The position numbers were made by a program, and so were the translations under genes. This document shows positions 43,724 through 50,975 of a stretch of 64,000 nucleotides of DNA, piece after piece. Location of the stretch: positions 2,480,001-2,544,000 of the forward strand of contig CBDAVM010000001.1 of assembly GCA_965200895.1 (NCBI GenBank), in the 5' to 3' direction. The notes under the pieces were generated by a model. The model saw only the letters and a list, made by a program, of their open reading frames with translations. It made no database searches and was not told where the DNA came from. This DNA is from WTFV01 sp965200895. Lineage in GTDB: Bacteria > Acidobacteriota > Vicinamibacteria > Vicinamibacterales > UBA8438. Numbering within the stretch: the stretch's first letter is position 1; each line of letters opens with the position of its first letter.

Positions 43724-44689
43724 ATGAGTAGACGCTGTGTCCGTGCCATGGTCGCGACGGCGGCCTGCGTGGCGACGGTTTCGCTGGCTTCGCCGCCCGC
43801 GTCGGGACCGGACCTGCCGGCGCCGCTGGCGGCGGTGGTCGTGGCCGCCGGCCCGGGCGGCTCCGGTGCAGGTGGCGGGCAGGCCGCGGAGCTGCCGCGG
43901 ACTCCCGACGGCCACCCGGACATGCAGGGCTACTGGGACGGCGGCCCGGGCAATGCCTCGCACAGCATCGAGGAGGGCTGCTGCGACGCGATACACGCGC
44001 GGATGCAGAACCGCACACCGGACCGGCTCGGCCTGCCCGAGCCGATGATCGTCGACCCGCCGAACGGGCGGATTCCCTACCGGCCGTGGGCGGCGGAGAA
44101 GCGCATCGAGTTCCTGTTCGACATGGAGACTCCGACCGAGCTGTCGCACATCGATCCCGAGGACCGCTGCCTGCTGAACGGCGTGCCGCGCAGCAACTAC
44201 CGCGGGGATATCGAGATCAGACAGAACGACACCCACGTGGTGATGCTGTACGAGTGGGCCCACGCCTACCGCGTCGTGCCGACGGACGGCAGCCCCCACA
44301 TCGGTGCGGACATCGCCCTGTTCAACGGCGACTCGCGCGGGCGCTGGGAGGGCGACACGCTGGTCGTCGACGCGACGAACTTCAACGACGTGCCGTGGCT
44401 CGACTCGCACGGCAGCTTCTACAGCGAGCAGCTCCACGTGGTCGAGCGCTGGCGCATGCTCGACGCGGACACCATCCGCTACGAGGCGACCATCGAGGAC
44501 CCGGCGGTGTTCACCCGGCCCTGGACACTCGCGTTCACCATGGGCCGCATCGGCGCCGACGGCGAATACGAGTTCTATGAGGAGGCCTGCTGGGAAGGCG
44601 TCACCAACCGGCGCCGGCTGGCCGCCGGGCGCATCGCGGTCGCCAACGGCGAGCGCTTCATGCACACGCACGACGACCCGCAGCAGTAG
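43724..44689 (+). CDS. Secreted acidobacterial protein with GDSRGRWEGDTLVV motif (short form 2)
   Basis: 321 residues; ATG 43724 follows GGGAGGATCCG. An Ala/Gly-rich signal region precedes PRTPDGHPDMQGYWDGGPGN. Then come MIVDPPNGRIPYRPWAAEKR, CLLNGVPRSNYRGDIEIRQ, MLYEWAHAYRVVPTDGSPH and the core GDSRGRWEGDTLVVDATNFND. After that come HVVERWRMLDADTIRYEATIED and FTRPWTLAF. Compared with its neighbour it has an extra segment EEGCCDAIHARMQNR with adjacent cysteines. Eighty-two bp separate it from the upstream paralogue, so tandem duplication is likely. The function is unknown. Confidence 0.8.
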   Translation: MSRRCVRAMVATAACVATVSLASPPASGPDLPAPLAAVVVAAGPGGSGAGGGQAAELPRTPDGHPDMQGYWDGGPGNASHSIEEGCCDAIHARMQNRTPDRLGLPEPMIVDPPNGRIPYRPWAAEKRIEFLFDMETPTELSHIDPEDRCLLNGVPRSNYRGDIEIRQNDTHVVMLYEWAHAYRVVPTDGSPHIGADIALFNGDSRGRWEGDTLVVDATNFNDVPWLDSHGSFYSEQLHVVERWRMLDADTIRYEATIEDPAVFTRPWTLAFTMGRIGADGEYEFYEEACWEGVTNRRRLAAGRIAVANGERFMHTHDDPQQ

Positions 44690-44930
44690 CCCGGCGGGCG
44701 CCGACCGGGGGTTGCGGTCATCGATGCGGGCCGCAGCCGCGGCACTCGGAGGGAGTTGACGTCAGGGAACACGGCAAGGTAGGGTCGCCCACGGCATCGG
44801 GAGTGCGATTCACAGGACCGGTAGTCTGCGGCGAATGTTGGGCCGACGCCCGGGCACGTGTTACGGGGGTCGGTCGTTTCGCGTACCGGCTGCCTGTGCC
44901 ACGTTGCGCCGACGGCGCGAGAACGACATC

Positions 44931-45308
44931 GTGACGGCTCATCATTTCATCGGGGAAGGCGACTTCTCGGACCGCCTGCAGGCCGCCTGTGGCGACCCGC
45001 CGAACCTGCTTGCCGTCGTCGCCGCCGCCGTGCGCGAGGCCGGCCTGCAGGTGGTTGCCGACCAGGCCGTGGAGTTCGCCGGTGGGGGCGCCACGCTGGT
45101 CTGGGTGCTCGCGGAATCGCATCTCGTCCTGCATCTGTGGCCCGAGTTGAGCCGAGCCACCCTCGACCTGCACGTCTGCGACTACCGGGATTCGAACCGC
45201 GTCAAGGCGCGGCGGCTGCGGGATGCGCTGACCGCGCTCTGTTTCGCGCCCGATTCGGCGGCGTGGCGCGAACTGGCCGTCGGCGGAGATGCTGCGTCCG
45301 GTGGCTGA
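44931..45308 (+). CDS. S-adenosylmethionine decarboxylase-like proenzyme (SpeD family)
   Basis: 125 residues from GTG 44931, the usual size for the small bacterial class. All three key residues of the family are visible at their classical positions: Ser63 in LAESH, which becomes the pyruvoyl group after self-cleavage; His68 in LHLWPE; and Cys83 in LHVCDY. The protein should therefore self-process into two chains. It starts TAHHFIGEGDFSDRL, without the strong GxH(L/I)hhD motif usual at the N-terminus, so the substrate may differ; SpeD relatives acting on ornithine or arginine are known. No spermidine synthase gene is adjacent. The next gene, a methyltransferase, overlaps by 20 bp. No strong ribosome-binding site is seen. 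Confidence 0.78.
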   Translation: MTAHHFIGEGDFSDRLQAACGDPPNLLAVVAAAVREAGLQVVADQAVEFAGGGATLVWVLAESHLVLHLWPELSRATLDLHVCDYRDSNRVKARRLRDALTALCFAPDSAAWRELAVGGDAASGG

Positions 45309-46146
45309 TTCGGGCCATGAGGCCCAGTATCGCGGCTTCTGGGCCGACGTCGGCGCCACCTTTCCCGATCTTGCCGGCGCCCGCTCCACGACGCAGTACC
45401 GCCACGACGAACAGTGGCTCCTGCGCACGCAGTTGCCCCCGCTCGAGGACCTGCGGATCCTGAAGACGGATCTGTGGGATGAGGCGAAGAACACCCACGT
45501 GCTGCGCTGGGCCGCCGCCGAGGGCGCACGGGCGATCGGCGTAGACATCTCGCCGGCCATCGCGATGGAAGCCCGCCGGGGATTCATCGTCGACGGCCAT
45601 CGGCTGCTCGCCGTCCAGGGCGACGTGCGCGCCCTGCCGTTCCGGTCCGGCAGCGTCGACGCCGTCTACTCGATGGGCACCGTCGAGCACTTCGACGATA
45701 CGGAAGGCGCGGTGCGCGAGATCTTCCGCGTGCTGCGTCCCGGTGGGCGAGCCATCATCGGCGTGCCGAACCGCCACGACCCGTTCCTGCGCCCACTACT
45801 GGTCGTGCTGCTGTACCATCTGGGTCTTTACGGTTACGGTTTCGAGAAGTCGTACTCGCGCCGTGCGTTGCGCGGCATGCTCGAACGCGCCGGCTTCGAT
45901 GTGCGCGCCGAAACCGGTATCCTGTTCATTCCAGGCTGGCTGCGGATGCTCGATCTCGCCTGCCATGCGTGGTTGCGGCCGGTCGCCAGGTTGACCGGGG
46001 CATTGTGCGCCCCCTTCGACTGGCTGTCGCGGCGCTACCCGCGCCTTCGGCGCCACGGCTATCTGATCGCCGCCGTCGGAGTGCGGCCGGCGGTGAACAG
46101 GGCGGGCGCCGGGCCGGGAGTGTTCCCGGGAGGAATCGCCGGATGA
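45289..46146 (+). CDS. Class I SAM-dependent methyltransferase
   Basis: 285 residues from ATG 45289; GTG 45301 is an alternative, four codons later. A Rossmann methyltransferase core is visible: a modified motif I (ILKTDLWDEAKNTHVL), post-I acidic end ARAIGVDISP, motif II AVQGDVRALPF, VDAVYSMGTVEHFDD, and LRPGGRAIIGVPNR. The usual GxGxG loop is replaced by TDLWDEAKN, an alternative found in some methyltransferase subfamilies. The C-terminal third (LLYHLGLYGYGFEKSYSRRALRGMLERAG, then a hydrophobic segment near 225-245) suggests membrane association. It overlaps both neighbours, so all three are translated together. The methylated substrate is unknown. Confidence 0.85.
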   Translation: MLRPVADSGHEAQYRGFWADVGATFPDLAGARSTTQYRHDEQWLLRTQLPPLEDLRILKTDLWDEAKNTHVLRWAAAEGARAIGVDISPAIAMEARRGFIVDGHRLLAVQGDVRALPFRSGSVDAVYSMGTVEHFDDTEGAVREIFRVLRPGGRAIIGVPNRHDPFLRPLLVVLLYHLGLYGYGFEKSYSRRALRGMLERAGFDVRAETGILFIPGWLRMLDLACHAWLRPVARLTGALCAPFDWLSRRYPRLRRHGYLIAAVGVRPAVNRAGAGPGVFPGGIAG

Positions 46147-47570
46147 AGCCCTCCGCAACTTCTGATCGGTCCCCGAGCACGGGCTCCGGCGGCCTGCGAT
46201 ACGCCGCCACTGTCGGCGCCTGGTTCGTCGGGCTGTTCGGGCTGATGCGGCTCGGCTGGGTGGAGGGCAGCGTGCTGACTCCCTTCGCTCGCATCCAGCA
46301 GCAGGTGGCCGACCAGTTGACCGGCGCCCCGTCCGACCTGGTCTATGCCGACGCGAGCTGCAGCGGCGGCGACCCGATGGCGCTGTGCGCCGGGGCGATA
46401 TTCTCCTTCCCCGCCGCCTGGGGCGCGCGTCTGCGCGGCGCGGCGTTTGGCCTGCTGTTGATCACGCTGCTGAACGTCGTCCGGTTGGGCCACCTGTCGC
46501 TGGTGGCGAGCGACCGCGCGCTGCTGGAACTGCTTCACATATACGTCTGGCCGGGCATCCTGATCCTCGCGACCACGGCCTACGTCTTCGGCTGGATGAA
46601 CCGCCAGGGACCTGATGCCCCGGCCGGCGCCGCGCCGGGCGCCGTGGTGCTGGACAGTGCGGCGCGGCGGTTCCTGGTGCTGGCGGCGCTGCTGGTGGTC
46701 GTCTATTTCGCCACTGCGCCGTTCTTCTACGAGAGCCCGGCCGTCGACGTGATTGCGGGTTGGATTGCCGCCGTCGGCGGCGCCCTTCTGCACGCGGCAA
46801 GGACGGCGGCGACGGTCGAAGGTCCCCTCATCCGGACGGCGCACGGCGCCTTCGTCGTGACCCAGGAGTGCATCTTCACGCCGTTGATCCCGCTCTACAT
46901 CGCCGGCGCGCTGACGGCGCGGCTGACGCCGGCGCGTCGCGCCGCGGCCCTGGCCGCGACGCCGGCGGTCTTCTTTGCGCTCGGCGTCTCGCGCCTGCTG
47001 GTGCTGGCCGTGCCCGCCGCCGTGATCGGTTCGTACACCACGGCGATTCACGCCTTCTCGCAGATGCTGGTGGCGTTGATCCTGGTCGTCGCGGCCGCCG
47101 TCCGCGTCGTGGGACCGACGGCAGGAACGCGAGCCGCAACCATCCGCGCGCTGGGCGCGGTGGGACTCGGCATCGCTGCCGGAAGCGCGGCCGCGCCGGT
47201 CTGGGGCGCGCTGTTCGGCGGGGCGGCAGCGGGTCTGCAGGCTCTGGCAGGCCACCCGGGCCACGTCTTCGTCGACATCCAGGGCGCCTGGGCGATCGTG
47301 CCGGCCTTCCAGCTCGGCCTCTTCACATCCCTCTGGGCAGCCGTCGCGGGCCGGACCGGGTGGCGCCGCGCGGCGCTCGGGCTCTGCGTCCTCGCGGTTG
47401 CGCAGGCGGTGCTCGTCCCGGTGGTCGGGGAGCTCGCGCACCATTACGGCTTCGACCCGCACGTCGGACTGATTCGCGGCTGGGCCCTCGCCGCCCCGGC
47501 GGCGCTCGTCTGGCGGCTGCGCCGCCCGGCGCCCGGTGCGATCGGGTTGCCGACCCCGGTCAGCGCCTGA
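46143..47570 (+). CDS. Polytopic membrane protein with two tandem exosortase/archaeosortase-like domains
   Basis: 475 residues, about 12 hydrophobic segments. Residues ~60-150 match the exosortase core: Cys73 in ASCSGGDP, the FPA segment (IFSFPAAW), Arg114 in NVVRLGHL, and His132 in LLHIYVWPG. Residues ~230-322 repeat the pattern: Cys243 in TQECIFTPL, Arg284 in GVSRLLVLAV, and His303 in AIHAFSQMLV. Cys-to-Arg spacing is 41 in both halves, the same as C173-R214 in archaeosortase ArtA, and Arg-to-His is 18 and 19. Exosortases cleave C-terminal sorting signals of exported proteins and transfer them to a lipid or glycan. ATG 46143 overlaps the methyltransferase stop (ATGA) and has GGGAGGAA upstream. 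No target with a CTERM signal is seen in this window. Confidence 0.75.
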   Translation: MKPSATSDRSPSTGSGGLRYAATVGAWFVGLFGLMRLGWVEGSVLTPFARIQQQVADQLTGAPSDLVYADASCSGGDPMALCAGAIFSFPAAWGARLRGAAFGLLLITLLNVVRLGHLSLVASDRALLELLHIYVWPGILILATTAYVFGWMNRQGPDAPAGAAPGAVVLDSAARRFLVLAALLVVVYFATAPFFYESPAVDVIAGWIAAVGGALLHAARTAATVEGPLIRTAHGAFVVTQECIFTPLIPLYIAGALTARLTPARRAAALAATPAVFFALGVSRLLVLAVPAAVIGSYTTAIHAFSQMLVALILVVAAAVRVVGPTAGTRAATIRALGAVGLGIAAGSAAAPVWGALFGGAAAGLQALAGHPGHVFVDIQGAWAIVPAFQLGLFTSLWAAVAGRTGWRRAALGLCVLAVAQAVLVPVVGELAHHYGFDPHVGLIRGWALAAPAALVWRLRRPAPGAIGLPTPVSA

Positions 47571-47600
47571 ACAGCAATACACTGTCAGACGCTGGACAAC

Positions 47601-50069
47601 GTGGCGGGAATCGAACGCTGGTTCCTTCGCATTGCATTGGGCGTGAGCGCTGTTGCGTGGCTCGCGCTCGTGCTGGCCGAGTTCGGCCGCTTTCGGATCG
47701 AACTGCTGCTGGCGCTGCTGCTGACGGTCGCGATCGGTCTGGCGCTGCTCGCGTACGCCTTCTTCGCACCGCCGCCGCCGGCAACGCGCGCCCGAAGCGG
47801 CGCGCTGCCGCCGATCCTGGAATTCGGGGCGCTGCTGCTGCTGGCGGCCTGGCTGTTCCTGCCGCCCTACGAGGCGGTCGTCGCGGGGGGCGACGCGACC
47901 GTCTACCTGAACTTCGGCCGACGGATCGCCTCCACCGGCACCCTCGAGTTCGAGGACGGACTGGTCAGCCGACTGCCCGCCGACATCAGAGCCGAGTTGT
48001 TCGAGAACCGCAGGCCGTCGGATGCGACCGGCCGCTACGCCCGGTTCCCGGGCGGCTTCCGGATCCCGGATATCGTCGATCCGACCGTCACGGCCGGCTT
48101 TTCGCCCTTGTTCCCGGTGCTGGCGGCGTTGTTTCACGAAGTCGCGTCGTTGCGCGGATCGCTGTTCGTGGCGCCGTTGTTCGCGACCTTGAGCATCGGC
48201 AGTCTGTTTCTCGTTGCCGCGCACATCGGCGGGCGCCGGGCCGGCTGGCTGACCGCGGCGCTGACCCTCGCTGCGCTGCCGCAACTCTGGTTCGCCAGGC
48301 TTCCCGTGCCCGAAATGGTGGCGCAGTATTTCGTGCTGACTGGCCTGCTGGCCTGGCTGGTCGCGAGGCGAGACGACGCGCGGCGCTGGGCGGTCGCCGC
48401 CGGTTGGTTGTTCGGCGTGGCCTGCTTCGCGAAGGTCGATCTGATCGTGCTGCTGTCGATCTCCCTGCTGGCGTTCAGCGCGTGGCGGCTGCTCGCCCGT
48501 CCCGACCGCGGCACGCGCGGGGTCGGCTGCCTGCTGGTCTCGTTCGGGCTGCTCCTGATCCACAACGGTGCGCACTATCTTGCCTTTGACTCCCACTATC
48601 GGCCCTACATCGAGTATCTGATCCGGACGTCCTACCTGGGCGCCCTGTGGCGGCAGGCGGGGCCGACGGCGACCCTGGCGGCGGCGGCAGCCGGGCTCTT
48701 CGCGGCGGGACTCGTGTGGGTCGCCTGCAGGTGCTCGCCGTGGACGCGCCGCCGCGCCTGCGGGGCGGTGCTGGCCGGCATCGTCTCCGCCTACGCCGTC
48801 AACTACGCGGCGATCACCAACGCGCGGTTCGATGAGACGGTCGTCTGGCTGAGCTGGTACGTCTCCTGGCCCGTGCTGATCCTGGCGGCGCTCGGACTCG
48901 CAGGGCGGTTCGGCGCCGGTCTTGCTGGTCGTGGGGGCGGCGACCACGGGAGCGGGCTGGCGTTCGTCCTCCTCACGGTCGTCGGCCTGCACTACCTGTA
49001 CGATCCGCTGGAACCGGGCGTGCACGTCTGGTCGATGCGCCGCTTCACGCCGGTCGTGCTCCCGCTGCTGATGCTGGTCGTGTCGACAGCCGTCGCCGCG
49101 CTGGTGGGCCGCATCGCTCTCGGCTACCGGCGCATCGTTGCGGTGGGCGTCGCCGCCGCGCTGGTGGGCCTGGTGGTCAGACCGAGCCTGGCGGTCGTGG
49201 GGAAGCCGCTGTGGGACGGCGCGCTTGCCCAGACCGACGTCGTCGCAGGCCTGTTTCCCGCCCGCGCCGTCGTGCTGATGAGCCCGGGTCTGGCCGGCAC
49301 GCACGTGCCGACGTCGCTGGCCTATCTGCACGATCTCGACACCGTGCTGGTCCAGGGCAGCCCGGGCGGCGGCCGGCGATCCTCGTCGATCGCGAGGGCG
49401 GTCCACTTCTGGCTGGCGCGCGGGCGACCGGTCTTCTTCGTCTTCAGTGATCGGGACTTCTTTTCCTTCTTCGCACCGGAATTCTCGCTCACCGGGATCG
49501 GTCGCGCGCACATCGACCTGCTCATGCTGGAGCAGACGCGCACCAGAGCGCCGCAGGACGCCGTCCGGCCGCCGATCAGGTTGCGTGTGTTCCAGGTGCG
49601 GCGGACAGACACTGTCCCGGTGGCGGTCGACGTCGGAGATCCCGCCGCCGACGTGTTCTTCGGCCTGGAGGGCTTCCATGCGGCTGAACGCGATGGATGG
49701 GGGGACGGGACATTCCGTTGGAGCAGCGAGCGCGCCTCGTTCACGATTCCCGCGGGCGTGCATGCCGCCCTCACCGTGGCGGGGGGCAGACCGGCCGGCG
49801 CGCCGCCGGCGGCGCTGCGCGTCTGGATGGGTGACGAACTGGTGGTGGAGCGCCGGGTGCTGGGCGATGAACCGCAGGTGATCGTCCTCGGTGCGCCGGC
49901 TGCGTCGGGGTCGACCAGGCTGACGATCGAATCGACCACGTTCCAGCCCCGGGCGCTCGGCATCTCGGCCGACGCGCGCATACTGGGCGTGAAGTTGTAC
50001 CGCGTGACCCTCGATGCGCGGGCGTTGCCCGAGCTTCAGGCGCCTCGGGGCGGTCGCGGCGCGCCGTGA
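47601..50069 (+). CDS. Membrane glycosyltransferase-like protein (GT39/ArnT-like C superfamily)
   Basis: 822 residues from GTG 47601. About 12 transmembrane segments fill the first ~530 residues. A catalytic-type Asp lies in the first periplasmic loop (VAGGDATVYLNFGRRIA, Asp98), as in lipid-phosphate-sugar-dependent glycosyltransferases. ARLPVPEMVAQYFVLTGLL and ACFAKVDLIVLL are typical internal motifs. A soluble C-terminal part of ~250 residues with beta-strand character (FRWSSERASFTIPAGVHAALTV) may bind the acceptor. It follows the exosortase-like gene by 30 bp and is probably in the same operon, so it could glycosylate the sorted protein or build the lipid anchor (inference). Confidence 0.75.
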   Translation: MAGIERWFLRIALGVSAVAWLALVLAEFGRFRIELLLALLLTVAIGLALLAYAFFAPPPPATRARSGALPPILEFGALLLLAAWLFLPPYEAVVAGGDATVYLNFGRRIASTGTLEFEDGLVSRLPADIRAELFENRRPSDATGRYARFPGGFRIPDIVDPTVTAGFSPLFPVLAALFHEVASLRGSLFVAPLFATLSIGSLFLVAAHIGGRRAGWLTAALTLAALPQLWFARLPVPEMVAQYFVLTGLLAWLVARRDDARRWAVAAGWLFGVACFAKVDLIVLLSISLLAFSAWRLLARPDRGTRGVGCLLVSFGLLLIHNGAHYLAFDSHYRPYIEYLIRTSYLGALWRQAGPTATLAAAAAGLFAAGLVWVACRCSPWTRRRACGAVLAGIVSAYAVNYAAITNARFDETVVWLSWYVSWPVLILAALGLAGRFGAGLAGRGGGDHGSGLAFVLLTVVGLHYLYDPLEPGVHVWSMRRFTPVVLPLLMLVVSTAVAALVGRIALGYRRIVAVGVAAALVGLVVRPSLAVVGKPLWDGALAQTDVVAGLFPARAVVLMSPGLAGTHVPTSLAYLHDLDTVLVQGSPGGGRRSSSIARAVHFWLARGRPVFFVFSDRDFFSFFAPEFSLTGIGRAHIDLLMLEQTRTRAPQDAVRPPIRLRVFQVRRTDTVPVAVDVGDPAADVFFGLEGFHAAERDGWGDGTFRWSSERASFTIPAGVHAALTVAGGRPAGAPPAALRVWMGDELVVERRVLGDEPQVIVLGAPAASGSTRLTIESTTFQPRALGISADARILGVKLYRVTLDARALPELQAPRGGRGAP

Positions 50070-50179
50070 CAGGAGCGGTCAGTCGAGTCCGGCGCGTCGA
50101 GGTTCCGGCCGCGGCGGTGCTCCTGGCCGCGGTGCGCGGGTATCACGTTGCATGCCGCAACGGGGATTCGGTCGAGCCA

Positions 50180-50935
50180 ATGCCGTTACACACCGCCGAC
50201 GCCCTGGTTCTCCGGACGTACAAGCTGGGTGAGGCGGATCGCATCGTCGTGTTCCTGACCGCTGATCGGGGCAAGCGCCGCGGTGTCGCGAAGGGGGCAC
50301 GCCGGCCCCGCTCGCCGTTCTCGGGCGGCCTGGAGCCGTTGACGCGGGGACGTGTTGCCTACTTCGAACGGGAGCGGCGAGAACTGGTGCGGCTGCGCTA
50401 CGTCGAGCCCATCTGCTCGCCGCTGGCCAGCGGCAGTGTCGAGGCCCTCGCCCACGCGGGGTACTTTGCCGAGCTGATCGACGAGTGGGCGCCGGAAGCC
50501 GATCCGAACGAGAAGCTGTTCCGTCTGGGGGCGGCGGTGGTCGAGGCGCTCGCCGCCGGGGCGCCGGTCGAGCGGCTCGCGCGCTACTTCGAGTTCTGGC
50601 TGTTGCGCCTGCAGGGCGTCTATCCGTCGCTTGCGGCGTGCAGCCGTTGCGGCGGCGCGCTGAGCACCGGCGCGCGATTGGTCGGCGGCGGAACGCTGGC
50701 CTGCCCGCGGTGCGATCGGGGCGGCGAGGGCGGCAGCCTGTCGGCCGCGGCAATGGTGTTTCTGGCGGCGGCGCGGCGGATTGCTCCTGGCGCTCTGGGG
50801 GACGTCGAACTGCCTGCGCCCGCCGAGCGCGAGCTGGCCCGGGCGCACCGCCGGTTGATCGCGACCCACCTGGAAAAGGAGCTGAAGTCGGTGCGTGTAG
50901 TGCGGTCTCTGACAAGCACCCCGCGCGGCGATTGA
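50180..50935 (+). CDS. recO: DNA repair protein RecO
   Basis: 251 residues. The N-terminal OB fold is typical: ALVLRTYKLGEADRIVVFLT, then GKRRGVAKGARRPRSPF. It is followed by a helical domain and a four-cysteine zinc finger (Cys154, 157, 175 and 178 in CSRCGG and CPRC). RecO helps load RecA with RecF and RecR and anneals single-stranded DNA. ATG 50180 is chosen because the family starts a few residues before this ALVLR motif; an upstream GTG at 50066 overlapping the glycosyltransferase stop would add 38 residues with no counterpart. The gene is unlikely to be linked in function to the upstream operon. Confidence 0.93.
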   Translation: MPLHTADALVLRTYKLGEADRIVVFLTADRGKRRGVAKGARRPRSPFSGGLEPLTRGRVAYFERERRELVRLRYVEPICSPLASGSVEALAHAGYFAELIDEWAPEADPNEKLFRLGAAVVEALAAGAPVERLARYFEFWLLRLQGVYPSLAACSRCGGALSTGARLVGGGTLACPRCDRGGEGGSLSAAAMVFLAAARRIAPGALGDVELPAPAERELARAHRRLIATHLEKELKSVRVVRSLTSTPRGD

Positions 50936-50958
50936 GTTTGAACCAGGGGCAATACGCG

Positions 50959-50974
50959 TGTCCGGCGCCGGACA
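50959..50974. terminator. Possible bidirectional terminator between recO and the quinoprotein gene
   Basis: A perfect 16-base palindrome TGTCCGGCGCCGGACA lies in the 40-bp convergent gap. It could form a short hairpin on either strand, but no T-run follows, so the call is weak. Confidence 0.25.
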
Positions 50975-50975
50975 G

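Noticed and set aside
44756..44785. TTGACG with TAGGGT 18 bases later, a possible sigma-70 promoter for the SpeD-like operon
   Set aside because: The -10 match is poor and the leader would be about 140 bases. It is suggestive only, so not listed as a feature.
44931..45308. Calling the SpeD-like gene a polyamine-biosynthesis gene (speD)
   Set aside because: The catalytic residues are present, but no spermidine synthase is adjacent and the N-terminal motif is atypical, so the substrate is left open.
46059..49763. Very long open frame (1234 codons) on the minus strand
   Set aside because: It is antisense to the exosortase-like and glycosyltransferase genes. Its product is Arg/Gln/Asp-rich and low in hydrophobic residues, a common artefact opposite GC-rich genes.
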